NCBI RefSeq assembly: GCF_036038375.1
Contig: NZ_CP107935.1
Coordinates: 1,922,001 to 1,986,000, forward strand
Direction: 5' to 3'
Origin: Streptomyces sp. NBC_00414
Lineage (GTDB): Bacteria; Actinomycetota; Actinomycetes; Streptomycetales; Streptomycetaceae
DNA: 64,000 nt
The position numbers were made by a program, and so were the translations under genes. A model generated the notes under the pieces. That model searched no databases and had not been told where the DNA came from. It saw only the letters and a program-made list of their open reading frames with translations. Of this stretch, positions 49,778 to 59,280 are shown in pieces; the first letter of the stretch is position 1; each line of letters begins with the position of its first letter.

Positions 49778-50815
49778 TCAGCGGATCATCGCCTCCACCA
49801 GCACGCTCCCGGACGTCCGCGCCACGATGAACGACTCCCCTCTGGTCGCCCTGGTGTCCAGCGCGAGCCGGTGGCGGCCCGCTTCCAGGACGCCGTCGAA
49901 CACCTCGTACATGTGGGTGCGGTAGAGGCGGTCCAGCCGGTACGCGGTCAGGCGGACCCGGCAGGGAGAGGTGACCTCGACGCCCGCCTCGCCGTCGGCG
50001 GCGACCAGCCGCGTCAGCCGGCGCTGTTCCCGGGGGCTGCGGTCCAGGGCGTTCTCTATCTGGGCGACCAGGAGCGGGACGATCGGGGCCAGCCCCTCGA
50101 CGTACGCGACGTCGACCCCGGCCCGGTCGAAGGACTCCCGGACGGCGGCACGTTCCTCCTCGGTGACGCCTCGGCCGAAGGCGACGGCGCCGTAGGTGCG
50201 CAGTTCGTCGGCGGGCACGCCGGCGGCGTCCGCGGTGATGTCGGCGCCGATGCCGATGATGCGCAGGGCGGCGGCGAGCTTGGCCAGGACGGCTGCCCGG
50301 GTGCCGATGAGCAGGACCCGGCGGCGGTCGCCCCCGAGGCCCGTGAGTCCCGTGGGGCCTGCGAGCAGGGAGTTCAGGGCAGCACGGTATTCGTCGCCGT
50401 GGAAGCGGAAGGGGCCGATGCCGTGGTAGCCGTTCTGCTCCAGATCGGCGAGTTCGGTGGTCTGCCAGGCGAAGTCGCGCCACACGAAGTCGTCGCCGTG
50501 CCGGTCGATCACGGCGGTCACGGCACCGCACGCGAGGTCCTCGCACTCCGGGCAGCCGTATATGACGTAACGGCCGCCCTCCAGCGGAGGCTCGGCTTCC
50601 AGCAGCAGGCTGCGCACCTGGGCGACGAAGATCGCCGGTGGTACGTCGGAGGCGAGGGGGGACACGGCGTCGAGGTCGGAGAGCTGGTACAGCAGCGGGC
50701 GTCCGTCGACGATGAAGTCCACGAAGTCCCGGTGCGCTTGGTAGTCACCGTTGGCAAGGACTCCACCGGCACGCATCGCCGGTGCCAGGCCGAAGGTCGC
50801 GTACTCGGCAGACAT
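49778..50815 (-). CDS. Unrecognised three-part protein
   Basis: A 345-residue protein with no family I can name. The first third contains DFVDFIVDGRPLLYQL and a cysteine cluster GCPECEDLACGAVTAVIDRH that may bind a metal or form disulfides. The middle holds a Rossmann-like start RRRVLLIGTRAAVLAKLAAA and alternating strands and helices. The end is beta-rich with RVRLTAYRLDRLYRTHMYEV and ARTSGSVLVEAMIR. Some databases call similar proteins oxidoreductases, without support that I can see. The start is ATG 50815. It is divergent from the D-amino-acid oxidase gene by 66 bases. Confidence 0.7.
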   Translation of the reverse strand: MSAEYATFGLAPAMRAGGVLANGDYQAHRDFVDFIVDGRPLLYQLSDLDAVSPLASDVPPAIFVAQVRSLLLEAEPPLEGGRYVIYGCPECEDLACGAVTAVIDRHGDDFVWRDFAWQTTELADLEQNGYHGIGPFRFHGDEYRAALNSLLAGPTGLTGLGGDRRRVLLIGTRAAVLAKLAAALRIIGIGADITADAAGVPADELRTYGAVAFGRGVTEEERAAVRESFDRAGVDVAYVEGLAPIVPLLVAQIENALDRSPREQRRLTRLVAADGEAGVEVTSPCRVRLTAYRLDRLYRTHMYEVFDGVLEAGRHRLALDTRATRGESFIVARTSGSVLVEAMIR

Positions 50816-50869
50816 GCTGTGAGTATCCCCAGAGTGGGCGGACTCTGAGCACGGCATGACATATTCCGC

Positions 50870-50875
50870 TAACGT
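50870..50875 (+). promoter_or_regulatory. -10 element of a probable leaderless promoter (D-amino-acid oxidase)
   Basis: TAACGT ends six bases before GTG 50882, with no Shine-Dalgarno sequence. Confidence 0.4.
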
Positions 50876-50881
50876 CCCCGC

Positions 50882-51850
50882 GTGGCGGAAGATCGAAGCG
50901 GTGACGTGATCGTGGTCGGCAGCGGGGTCATAGGGCTCACGACGGCCCTCGTTCTTGCCGAGAGCGGCAGACGCGTACGGATCTGGACGCGGGAGCCCGC
51001 CGAGCGGACCACCTCGGCGGTTGCGGGCGCGCTGTGGTGGCCCTACGCCATCGAACCGCGGGAGCTGGCCCGTGAGTGGGCCCTGCAATCACTCTCCGTG
51101 TACGAGGAGTTGGCGGCGCGGCCCGGGGAGACGGGCGTACGCATGGTCGAGGGCGTAATGGGCGAGGCGCGGCTGGACGAGCAGGGGCCGTGGGCCGCGG
51201 CGCGGCTGCCGGGGCTGCGGGCGTCCACGGCCGAGGAGTACGCGGGCTCGGGGCTGTGGGCGCGGCTGCCGCTGATCGACATGCCGGTGCATCTGGGGTG
51301 GCTGCGGGCGCGGTTCCTGCGGGCGGGCGGGACGGTCGAGTCACGGGTGGTGACGGACCTCTCCGAGGCTCGGGCGGAGGCTCCGGTGGTCGTCAACTGC
51401 ACGGGGCTGGGGGCGCGGGAGCTGGTGGCGGATCCGGCGGTCCGGCCTGTGCGGGGGCAGTTGGTGATCGTGGAGAACCCGGGGATCCGGACGTGGCTGG
51501 TGTCCACGGATGCGGTGGCGGGGACCACGACGTATCTCTTTCCGCAGCCGGGGCGGTTGGTTCTCGGCGGGACCACCGATGACGGTGACTGGTCCCTGGA
51601 GCCTGATCCCGTAATGGCGGCGGAGATCGTCGCGCGGTGTGCGGTGCTCCGGCCGGAGGTGGCGGGGGCGCGGGTGCTGGGGCATCGGGTGGGGTTGCGG
51701 CCTGTGCGGTCCGCTGTGCGGCTTGAGCGGGGTGCCTGGGCCGGCGGGGGTGGGGGCGGGGTGCTGGTGCACAACTATGGGCATGGTGGGGGTGGGGTGA
51801 CTGTGGCGTGGGGGTGTGCGGGGGTTGTTCTGGGGCTTGTCGCCGCCTGA
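50882..51850 (+). CDS. FAD-dependent D-amino-acid oxidase
   Basis: A 322-residue oxidase of the D-amino-acid/D-aspartate oxidase family, which converts D-amino acids to keto acids, ammonia and hydrogen peroxide. The FAD-binding N-terminus is VIVVGSGVIGLTTALVLAES, the AGALWWPYAIEP loop follows, and the C-terminal signature is VHNYGHGGGGVTVAWG. The active-site-type RPVRGQLVIV and LRPVRSAVRLERG regions are present. Length is typical of the short actinobacterial enzymes. It starts at GTG 50882. A member of this group from S. coelicolor has been studied as a D-amino-acid oxidase; specificity here is inferred. Confidence 0.9.
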   Translation: MAEDRSGDVIVVGSGVIGLTTALVLAESGRRVRIWTREPAERTTSAVAGALWWPYAIEPRELAREWALQSLSVYEELAARPGETGVRMVEGVMGEARLDEQGPWAAARLPGLRASTAEEYAGSGLWARLPLIDMPVHLGWLRARFLRAGGTVESRVVTDLSEARAEAPVVVNCTGLGARELVADPAVRPVRGQLVIVENPGIRTWLVSTDAVAGTTTYLFPQPGRLVLGGTTDDGDWSLEPDPVMAAEIVARCAVLRPEVAGARVLGHRVGLRPVRSAVRLERGAWAGGGGGGVLVHNYGHGGGGVTVAWGCAGVVLGLVAA

Positions 51851-51911
51851 GCGCGGGTGGCTCCGCCGGGGGGGGCGTGTGTGAGTGCGGGTTGGGTGTG
51901 GCTGGGGTTGT

Positions 51912-52213
51912 GCGCCGTTCCCCGCGCCCCTGACGAGCCGTGGCTGAGCCTGCGCCGTTCCTCGCGCCCCTCAGAGACAAAAGATTGCGCCGTTCCCCGC
52001 GCCCCTAAAGGCAGAAGACCGCGCGGTTTCCTCCGCCCGCAAAGGCAAAAGACTGCGCCGTTCCCCGCGCCCCTAAAGGCGAAAGACTGCGGCGTTCCCC
52101 GCGCCCCTGAAAGCGAAAGACTGCGCCGTCCCCGCGCCCCTGGTGGGGGTGCCCCTTTGGGGGGCGCGGGGAACGGCGCAATCTTTTGGGGGCGCGGGGA
52201 ACGGCGCGGTCTC
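51912..52213. repeat. Large cluster of the GC-rich repeat: seven direct and two inverted copies
   Basis: Seven direct copies of the GCGCCGTTCCCCGCGCCCCT core, some degenerate, with A-rich linkers run from 51912 to 52141. They are followed by two inverted copies (GGGGCGCGGGGAACGGCGC, about 52161-52210). Long hairpins are possible. It fills most of the 419-base gap between the convergent oxidase and BCCT genes; no gene is seen there. Confidence 0.85.
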
Positions 52214-52269
52214 GGTCTCGGGGCGCCCGCAGGGGGTGCTCGGTCAGGTGGGGGCGTCCCGGCTCACGG

Positions 52270-54003
52270 CTACGTGTGGTCGTGGCCCAAGGGGTCGCCC
52301 TCCCTCTCGGTGCCCGCACCCGGCCCGACCCGGATCTCGAAGTCCCCGTCGTACTTCTTGTGGCCCTCGATCACGGCCAGTTCGACCGCCTCGGACCCCA
52401 TCTCGTTGCGGACGATGACCGGATCCCGGCGCAGGTCCCGCATGAGCGCGACACACATGCCGATCATCACGAGGACAAAGGGCGCGGCGGCCAGAATCGT
52501 GAGGTTCTGCAGGCCGGTGAGCGCGTCACCGTTACCGCTGCCGACGAGCAGCATGATGGCGGCCACGGCACCGGTCACCACACCCCAGAAGATCACGACG
52601 AAACGGCCGGGTTCGAGCGCGCCCTTCTGGGAGAGCGTGCCCATGACGATGGACGCGGCGTCGGCGCCCGAGACGAAGAAGATGCCGACGAGGATCATCA
52701 CGAGCAGGCTGGCCACCGTCGCGATGGGGAACTCCTGCAGGACACCGAAGAGCTGACCCTCGGGGGTGGACTCGCCCGCGAGCGCGCCGCCCTCCTTCAG
52801 CTTCATCGCCGTACCGCCGAAGATCGCGAACCAGACGAGGCTGACGGTGCTGGGCACGAGGATGACTCCGCCGACGAACTGCCGGATGGTGCGGCCGCGG
52901 CTGATGCGGGCGATGAACATGCCGACGAAGGGCGTCCAGGAGATCCACCACGCCCAGTAGAAGACGGTCCAGCTGCCGAGCCAGTCGGCTACGCCCTTGC
53001 CGCCGCTGGCCTCGGTGCGGCCGGCGAGCTGCGGCAGGTCACCGAGGTAGGAGAAGATCGAGGTGGGCAGCAGGTCGAGCACGATGATCGTGGGGCCCGC
53101 GATGAACACGAACACCGCGAGCACCAGGGCCAGCACCATGTTGATGTTGGACAGCCACTGGATGCCCTTCTCGATGCCGGAGACGGCCGAGGCGACGAAC
53201 GCCACGGTCAGCACGGCGATGATCGAGACGAGCAGGCCGTTGCTCACCTTGTCCATCCAGTCCAGCTCGGTGAAGCCGGAGCCGATCTGAAGGGCGCCGA
53301 GGCCCAGCGAGGCCGCCGATCCGAAGACCGTGGCGATGATGGCGAGGATGTCGATCGCCCGGCCGACGGATCCGTTCGCGTGCTTCTCGCCGATGAGCGG
53401 GGTGAAGACGGCGCTGATGGTCTGGCGCCGGCGCTTGCGGTAGGTGCTGTAGGCGATGGCGAGGCCGACCACCGCGTAGATCGCCCACGGGTGCAGGGTC
53501 CAGTGGAAGAGGGTGGTGGCCATCGCCGTCTCCATGCGTTCCGCGGAGTCGGCGGGCGTGGTGCCCGGCGGGGGTGTCGTGTAGTGCGAGAGGGGCTCGC
53601 TCACGCCGTAGAACATCAGGCCGATGCCCATGCCGGCGCTGAACATCATCGCCACCCACGAGACGGTGCGGAACTCGGGCTCCTCGCCCTCGGCACCGAG
53701 GTGGATCCTTCCGTAGCGGCTGACCGCGAGCCACAGCGCGAAGACCACGAAACAGGAGGCGGCGAGCATGAACGCCCAGCCGCCGTTGTGGATCAGGCCG
53801 TTGAGCATGCTGGTGGAGGCGCTCTCCAGGGAGTCGGTGGCCACCGACCCCCAGATCACGAACGCCACGGTGAGCGCGGCCGTGACGCCGAACACCACCC
53901 GGTCGGTCTGGGGGCCGGAGCCCCGGTCCTTCTGGGGGTCCGGCCCGCCGGGGACGCCCGACGGTTCGTCCCGGCCTCCCCTGTCCTTCAGATCTTCGGT
54001 CAT
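52270..54003 (-). CDS. BCCT-family transporter (betaine/choline/carnitine)
   Basis: A 577-residue secondary transporter with 12 predicted membrane helices. The family hallmarks are WAVSRYG-like first helices, VSWVAMMFSAGMGIGLMFYG with the Gly-rich sodium/substrate helix, and WTVFYWAWWISWTPFVGMFI with the aromatic box and RISRGRTIRQFV. The N-terminal 40 residues are polar and Pro/Gly rich; the C-terminal tail is charged (YDGDFEIRVGPGAG). ATG 54003 has GGAAGG upstream. It probably imports glycine betaine or a related osmolyte; no biosynthesis genes are near. Confidence 0.94.
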   Translation of the reverse strand: MTEDLKDRGGRDEPSGVPGGPDPQKDRGSGPQTDRVVFGVTAALTVAFVIWGSVATDSLESASTSMLNGLIHNGGWAFMLAASCFVVFALWLAVSRYGRIHLGAEGEEPEFRTVSWVAMMFSAGMGIGLMFYGVSEPLSHYTTPPPGTTPADSAERMETAMATTLFHWTLHPWAIYAVVGLAIAYSTYRKRRRQTISAVFTPLIGEKHANGSVGRAIDILAIIATVFGSAASLGLGALQIGSGFTELDWMDKVSNGLLVSIIAVLTVAFVASAVSGIEKGIQWLSNINMVLALVLAVFVFIAGPTIIVLDLLPTSIFSYLGDLPQLAGRTEASGGKGVADWLGSWTVFYWAWWISWTPFVGMFIARISRGRTIRQFVGGVILVPSTVSLVWFAIFGGTAMKLKEGGALAGESTPEGQLFGVLQEFPIATVASLLVMILVGIFFVSGADAASIVMGTLSQKGALEPGRFVVIFWGVVTGAVAAIMLLVGSGNGDALTGLQNLTILAAAPFVLVMIGMCVALMRDLRRDPVIVRNEMGSEAVELAVIEGHKKYDGDFEIRVGPGAGTEREGDPLGHDHT

Positions 54004-54091
54004 CGGCGGCACCTTCCCTGAAAAGCGTTCGGCACACATTTCCTGATCGTGTGCCTACGACCTACCACAGGTACCGCCGATCCCAACCGAC

Positions 54092-55456
54092 TCAGCAGCT
54101 GGTGTCGGGCTCCGCGACCGTCAGGTGGTACGGCGCACGCTCGTCGAGCAGCAACGGGACGAGGGCACGCAGGGACTGGCGCAGCGGCACGCGGGCGCCC
54201 TCGGCGTCGGGTCGCGCCCGGACACCGTGGAGCGCCAGCTCGTCCTTGACCTCCGCGTACTGATCCGCCGTCAGCCGGTAGGCGCAGGGCGGGTCGGCGA
54301 TGATCTCGGACGGTTCGGCCGGGTCGTTGTCCGCGCCTCCCGTGTAGACGGGTCCGGTGTCCCGGTAACCGGCCAGCCGGGCCGCCGACGTGGCCGCCCC
54401 GAGCCGGCCACGCCGTTCGTCCGTGAAGTCGGCGAGACCGCCCAGTGCCGCCAGTTGGGAGTGGACGCGGCGCCGGTTGTTGAGCGCCTCGTCGGCCTTC
54501 TCGGCCTCGGTGAGGGGGTCGACCCGGCTCTCGATGAGCAGTCCGACGCCGTGCTTGACGCCGGACATGTTCCGCAGGATCCGCTCCTGCCCGTCACCGG
54601 CCACCTGCTGGATCGGGTCGCCGGTCACCGGGTCGGTCCAGATGCCGTAGGTCCCGGTCGAGTAGCCGGCGGCCTGTGCGGCGGGCCGTACGTACGCCTG
54701 CGAGAGGGTCTGTGCCTCGTCGTGCACGGCAGGGTCGGTGTTGAGGTTGCGCGGCCAGAGGTCGAAGAGGTCCTTCTCGTAGTACTGGGGGGTGGCCCCG
54801 TATTCGTGCAGGTCGTAGACCACGTCGGGCTTCCGGTCGCGGACCACGGCGGCCATGGCGCGCGCCTCGGCCGTCCGCAGTGCGAGGTGGTCGCGGTTGA
54901 TGTCGACGCCGTCGCTGTTGCCGCGGGTGTCGGCGGCCCGGCCGTCCGGGTTGGCGGTGGGCACGACGAGCAGCGTGGTGCGGTCGAGGAACCTGCGGGT
55001 GCTCGCGTCCTTGGCGTACGCCAGGTCGCGGACGGTGGTGAGGCAGGCCTCGCGCCCGGACGGTTCGTCACCGTGCTGGCTGCAGACGAGCAGCACGGTG
55101 GTGGCCGCGTGCGGGTTTCCGACGCGTACGAGCTGGACGGGCCGGTTCTGTTTCGTGGTGCCTATGCGGCTGAGCGAGACCCGGTCGCTCGCCCGGTCCA
55201 CGGCCGTGAGGAAGCTCTGCTCCTCGGGCTGGGTGGTCCAGCGTGCTCCGGCGGTCTGCTCGAATCCGGTGCGCGGCGGGCGTTCGGCCGCGTGGGCCGG
55301 CGCCGTCAGGAGAGGTGCGGTGAGGAGGGGTGCGGTGAGCGCCGCCGTCGCCAGGGCGAGGGCGGCGGTCCGGCGGGGTCCTGTCGGCCGGTTCCGTGTC
55401 GTGGGTCGCTGCCGTGTCGTCGGTCGCTGCCGTGTCGTCGGTCGGTGCGGTGTCAT
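54092..55456 (-). CDS. Secreted M14-family zinc carboxypeptidase
   Basis: A 454-residue secreted zinc carboxypeptidase. The N-terminus has a repeated basic stretch (RPTTRQ units), a hydrophobic signal segment and an AHA cleavage site near residue 56. Zinc ligands are [13 protein letters not shown] (HxxE) and [11 protein letters not shown] (His). The substrate-binding segment is [20 protein letters not shown] with NRDH, and the late [14 protein letters not shown] holds the catalytic Glu. The ATG overlaps the stop of the upstream peptidase gene (ATGA), so these two secreted peptidases are coupled. Confidence 0.92.
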   Translation of the reverse strand: MTPHRPTTRQRPTTRQRPTTRNRPTGPRRTAALALATAALTAPLLTAPLLTAPAHAAERPPRTGFEQTAGARWTTQPEEQSFLTAVDRASDRVSLSRIGTTKQNRPVQLVRVGNPHAATTVLLVCSQHGDEPSGREACLTTVRDLAYAKDASTRRFLDRTTLLVVPTANPDGRAADTRGNSDGVDINRDHLALRTAEARAMAAVVRDRKPDVVYDLHEYGATPQYYEKDLFDLWPRNLNTDPAVHDEAQTLSQAYVRPAAQAAGYSTGTYGIWTDPVTGDPIQQVAGDGQERILRNMSGVKHGVGLLIESRVDPLTEAEKADEALNNRRRVHSQLAALGGLADFTDERRGRLGAATSAARLAGYRDTGPVYTGGADNDPAEPSEIIADPPCAYRLTADQYAEVKDELALHGVRARPDAEGARVPLRQSLRALVPLLLDERAPYHLTVAEPDTSC

Positions 55457-55457
55457 C
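55404..55457. repeat. Tandem 18-bp repeats in the M14 signal-peptide coding region
   Basis: Two perfect 18-base copies of GGTCGCTGCCGTGTCGTC (55404-55421, 55422-55439) and a degenerate third (55440-55457) encode the TTRQRP-type repeats of the n-region. The gene's own start codon lies in the third copy. Confidence 0.8.
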
Positions 55458-57429
55458 CTTCGCTGCCTCCGGGAACGTCTCCGGGAACGCGGTGGGTGGC
55501 GCGGGGCTCGCCGACTCCGTCGAGGATCGCGTCCGGCGTGATGTACGAGGATCCGGAGGTGGCGCGGGCGAAGGCGGCGGCGCCTCCGACGAACGGCACG
55601 CGGGCCGACGTACGGGACAGGTCGAGCGTGAGCGTCGGGGTGGTCGACGGCGGGTCGATGAGGCCCTGGTCGGTGCCGGCGACGATCAGCGCGAGACGGT
55701 GGCCCGCGGGGACGACGTGGTCGCTCGCGTGCAGGTCGAGGGTGATGGTGTAGGCCTTGCCCGGGGTGAGCGGCTCGCCCTTCGTGGCGGAGGCGTGATT
55801 GCCGAGGTCGGCCCAGCCGCGGCTGAACACGGTGTACTCGACGTCGGTCGTCCTGGCCGCGGTCTCCCTGAAGCAGGAGCTGTCGCCCGTGGTGCTCGGT
55901 CCCCAGCAGGTGCGCTCGGTGAGCGTCGTGATGCCCTCGCCGGAGGCGGCGTAGTCACGGATCGTGTCGGGGCCTAGGTCGACGAGGACCGCGGACAGAT
56001 GGGCGCTCGTCGTGGTCGGCGTGGCGGTGACGGTCACCTCGGAGGAGCCGGACAGGCGGACGTCACGGGTGAGCGGCTTGGTGGTGAAGCCGGCCTTGGC
56101 GGACGTGGACCGGTCGATCTCGGCGGCCCAGTCGGTCTCGTCCTGGCCCGGGTCGTCGGTGAAGGTCTCGGTGCCCGATCCGGTACGCAGTGAGAGGGTG
56201 CCGACGCCCGCCTGCTCGCCCTTGCCCGGGCGCAGCTTCACGGTGTCGGTGCTCCGCGGCGGCCAGACGTCCGAGGTGGCCCACTGGTCGGGGGCGCGCT
56301 CGATGTCGGCCATGGGCTCGTCGTCGACGCCGTTGTCGTAGCCGAGGAGTTCGTGGTCGAACCAGCGGTGCAGGGTGTCGGCCCACGCGGCGCGGCGGAA
56401 GTCGAAGGGGTCGACGTGGCCGGTCTGGGAGAGCCAGATCTTGCGGTCGACGCCGTTGGCGGCGAGGCCGTCCCACCACTGGCCGAAGTGCTTCGGGCGG
56501 ACGTTGAGGTCCTGCATGCCGTGGATGACGAAGACGCTGGCGTCGACCTTGCGGACGTCCTTCACGTAGTCGCGCTCGGTCCAGAACTTCGTCCAGTCGC
56601 CGGTGCGCGGGGCCCCGTCGACGATCTTCTGCTGGACGGCGGCGCACCTGGCGCGGGCGTCGGGGCTCTCGACGTAGTCGGACAGCCATTCGGGGCCGGA
56701 GTCGTAGAGCGGGGCGCCCTTGGCGAAGTAGTAGTCGTACCAGGAGGAGATGGCGGCGATGGGGACGATGGTCTCCAGGCCCTCGACCCCGGTGGCGGCG
56801 ACGCCGTTGGCGATGGTGCCGTCGTAGCTCTTGCCGATCATGCCGGTCCTGCCGTTGGTCCAGCCGGCCTTGGTCTTCGTGGTCCCCGTGCGGGAGGTGT
56901 AGCCCTTGCCGCGGCCGTTCAGCCAGTCGACGACGGCCTTCGCGGACTGGACGTCGGAACGGCCGCCGACGTCCACGCAGCCGTCGGAGCGGTTGGTGCC
57001 GGCGAGGTCGACGGCGACGAAGGCGTAGCCGCGCGGTACGAAGAAGTTGTCGTAGTACAGCGGCATCTGGACGACGTTGCCGTCCGCGTCGTACGTCTTG
57101 CGCTGGCTCTCGTTGCCCCGGCCGCAGCAGGAGTAGTACGGGCTGGCGTCCATGATCACGGGCACCTTGCGGCCCTGCTGGGCGGGCTCCCGCGGACGGA
57201 CGATGTCGACGGCGACGCGGTCGGTCCTCCCGTCGTTGTCGCCGTCGAGACCGGTGTCCACCCAGACGGACTCACGGACGGCGTTGTCGTACGAGTAGAC
57301 GGGGGTGCTCTCCCGCGGAGCGCTCTGGGCGGCGGCCGGGGTGAGGAGCGTGGCCATCAGGGCGGCGGTGGCCGCCGTCGCGAGCGATCTCCAGGTGATG
57401 AGGCGCATGTAGCGCGCAGGTGTCCGCAT
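55453..57429 (-). CDS. Secreted X-Pro dipeptidyl-peptidase (CocE/NonD family)
   Basis: A 658-residue secreted serine peptidase of the Xaa-Pro dipeptidyl-peptidase type. A signal peptide ([20 protein letters not shown], cleavage near AQSA) is followed by an alpha/beta-hydrolase domain with the nucleophile in [14 protein letters not shown] (GxSYxG), the acid in [14 protein letters not shown] and the His in [14 protein letters not shown]-terminal jelly-roll domain ([16 protein letters not shown]) completes the family layout. Starts at 57429 or 57408 are both possible; the first is used. It is coupled to the M14 gene downstream and divergent from the M1 aminopeptidase. Confidence 0.92.
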   Translation of the reverse strand: MRTPARYMRLITWRSLATAATAALMATLLTPAAAQSAPRESTPVYSYDNAVRESVWVDTGLDGDNDGRTDRVAVDIVRPREPAQQGRKVPVIMDASPYYSCCGRGNESQRKTYDADGNVVQMPLYYDNFFVPRGYAFVAVDLAGTNRSDGCVDVGGRSDVQSAKAVVDWLNGRGKGYTSRTGTTKTKAGWTNGRTGMIGKSYDGTIANGVAATGVEGLETIVPIAAISSWYDYYFAKGAPLYDSGPEWLSDYVESPDARARCAAVQQKIVDGAPRTGDWTKFWTERDYVKDVRKVDASVFVIHGMQDLNVRPKHFGQWWDGLAANGVDRKIWLSQTGHVDPFDFRRAAWADTLHRWFDHELLGYDNGVDDEPMADIERAPDQWATSDVWPPRSTDTVKLRPGKGEQAGVGTLSLRTGSGTETFTDDPGQDETDWAAEIDRSTSAKAGFTTKPLTRDVRLSGSSEVTVTATPTTTSAHLSAVLVDLGPDTIRDYAASGEGITTLTERTCWGPSTTGDSSCFRETAARTTDVEYTVFSRGWADLGNHASATKGEPLTPGKAYTITLDLHASDHVVPAGHRLALIVAGTDQGLIDPPSTTPTLTLDLSRTSARVPFVGGAAAFARATSGSSYITPDAILDGVGEPRATHRVPGDVPGGSEG

Positions 57430-57644
57430 GCGCGGAAGGTACTCCGGTCAACTCCCGTGCAAAAGGGGGCTCATCGGGGTGAGCGGACTTCGGCCCGGGT
57501 GTGGCTTGAAAGGTGCGTGGGGTGAAGTCGCTCATGTCGGCCGAATGGCGATCGTGTGACGGGAGCGGTCATGGACAGGAGTGGGGCCACAGCGGATGAA
57601 TAGGCTCCGAACAGAACCCGTGCCCCAACGACTTGGAGCTTGAC

Positions 57645-59156
57645 GTGCATCGCAGACTCATCGCCCCGGGCGCGCTCGCGGCCTCCCTGCTGCTGGCGAT
57701 CCCGGCATCCGCCGCGAGCTGGTCGCCCGGGGCGCCGGGCATCGGCGACTCCTACTACCCGGCGTACGGCAACGGCGGATACGACGTGTCCCACTACGAT
57801 CTGCGGCTCACGTACCAGCCGCGGACGGACCGTCTTGAGGGCACGGCGACCCTGCTGGCGAAGACCACCCAGGATCTCTCGCGGTTCGATCTGGACTTCC
57901 TGCTCGATGTGAGCGAGGTGCGGGTCAACGGCGCGAAGGCGTCGTTCACGACGTCGGGCGAGCACGAGCTGGAGATCACGCCGAAGAGCCCGCTGGCCGC
58001 CGGTACGGCCGTCACGGTCGTGGTGCGCTACAGCGGGGTGCCGTCCACGAAGACGGCGTACGGGTTCACCAGCTGGCACCGCACACCGGACGGCGGGGTC
58101 GGCGCGAACGAGCCCGAGGCGGCTTGGTGGTGGTTCCCCAGCAACGACCATCCGCTGGACAAGGCCACGTACGACGTGTCGGTCGCCGTGCCGGACGGCA
58201 CCCAGGCCATCTCCAACGGCACGCTGCAGTCGACGAGTTCGCGGGCCGGCTGGACGCGCTACAGCTGGCGCTCCGACAAGCCGCAGGCCACCTACCTCGC
58301 CACGCTGGCCGTCGGGAGGTTCGACGTCACGACCGGGACCTCGGAGAGCGGCATCCCGATCGTCAACGCGTACAGCAAGGATCTGGACGACAACTACGGG
58401 GCCGCGCGGGCGAGCGTCGAGCGGACCGGGGAGGTCGCCGACTGGCTCGCGGAATACTTCGGTCCGTATCCGTTCAACGCTTTGGGCGGCTACGTGCCGA
58501 ACACGAACACCGGGTACGCGCTGGAGACGCAGACCCGGCCGTTCTACAGCCCGCGGCAGTTCGCGAGCGGGACGAACGTGTCCGTGGTCGTCCACGAGCT
58601 GGCCCACCAGTGGTACGGCGACTCCGTCTCGGTCGCCGGCTGGAAGGACATCTGGATCAACGAGGGTTTCGCCCGGTACGCGCAGTGGCTGTGGTCGGAG
58701 CACGAGGGCGAGGGGACGGCGCAGGAGATCGCCGACTACGTGTACGCGTCGCGGCCCGCCGACGATCCGTTCTGGACGGTCGAGCCCGGGGACCCGGGGC
58801 CGGAGAACCAGTTCCACATCGCGGTGTACGACCGTGGGGCGCTGGCCCTGCAGGCGCTGCGGAACGAGGTCGGGGACGAGGCGTTCTTCGCCGTCCTGAA
58901 GGGCTGGCCGACGCGGTACGCGTACGGCAACGCGACCGTCGGTGACTTCGTGAAGTACGCCGAGTCGGTGTCGGGGCAGTCGCTCGGCGCACTGTTCGAC
59001 ACGTGGCTGTACCAGCCCTCGAAGCCGGGGGTGCCCGCTGCGCGGGCCGCTGCCATCGGGCCGGGGGCACAGGGGGCTTCGGGGGCGCAGAAGGCTCCCG
59101 TGCGGCCGAAGTCGTGGAAGAAGATCGCCGCGACCAATTCCGTGCACGATCACTGA
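57645..59156 (+). CDS. Secreted M1-family aminopeptidase
   Basis: A 503-residue zinc aminopeptidase. An N-terminal signal peptide (MHRRLIAPGALAASLLLAIP, cleavage after ASA) is followed by the M1 beta domain, GGYVPNTNTGYALETQTRPF (a GxMEN-like exopeptidase loop in altered form), and the zinc motif VVVHELAHQWYGD (HExxH) with the third ligand in WINEGFARYAQW. The protein is short for M1, ending soon after the helical cap, as in the secreted actinobacterial subset. GTG 57645 has GGAG six bases upstream; a TTG at 57633 is less likely. It probably finishes peptides with the divergent X-Pro and carboxypeptidases. Confidence 0.92.
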   Translation: MHRRLIAPGALAASLLLAIPASAASWSPGAPGIGDSYYPAYGNGGYDVSHYDLRLTYQPRTDRLEGTATLLAKTTQDLSRFDLDFLLDVSEVRVNGAKASFTTSGEHELEITPKSPLAAGTAVTVVVRYSGVPSTKTAYGFTSWHRTPDGGVGANEPEAAWWWFPSNDHPLDKATYDVSVAVPDGTQAISNGTLQSTSSRAGWTRYSWRSDKPQATYLATLAVGRFDVTTGTSESGIPIVNAYSKDLDDNYGAARASVERTGEVADWLAEYFGPYPFNALGGYVPNTNTGYALETQTRPFYSPRQFASGTNVSVVVHELAHQWYGDSVSVAGWKDIWINEGFARYAQWLWSEHEGEGTAQEIADYVYASRPADDPFWTVEPGDPGPENQFHIAVYDRGALALQALRNEVGDEAFFAVLKGWPTRYAYGNATVGDFVKYAESVSGQSLGALFDTWLYQPSKPGVPAARAAAIGPGAQGASGAQKAPVRPKSWKKIAATNSVHDH

Positions 59157-59194
59157 GTGTCCCGGTGCCGTGCGGCTCCGCCGGGCGAGGGGTG

Positions 59195-59280
59195 GAGGGC
59201 TCCTGCCGGTGGGGCCGTGCGGGTTCGTGTGTGGCCGAGCGCGCAGTTCCTCACGCCCCTGCGGGGGCTTACGGGGCTCG
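59195..59280. repeat. Degenerate copy of the GC-rich repeat near gene 3' ends
   Basis: A GTGCGGGTTCGTGTGTGGCC arm and GCGCAGTTCCTCACGCCCCT core resemble the copies at 43250 and 47880. It lies between the convergent M1 peptidase and coiled-coil gene and overlaps the end of the latter. Confidence 0.5.

Noticed and set aside
57633..57644. TTG start for the M1 aminopeptidase
   Set aside because: GTG 57645 has a better-placed GGAG and gives a normal signal-peptide n-region.
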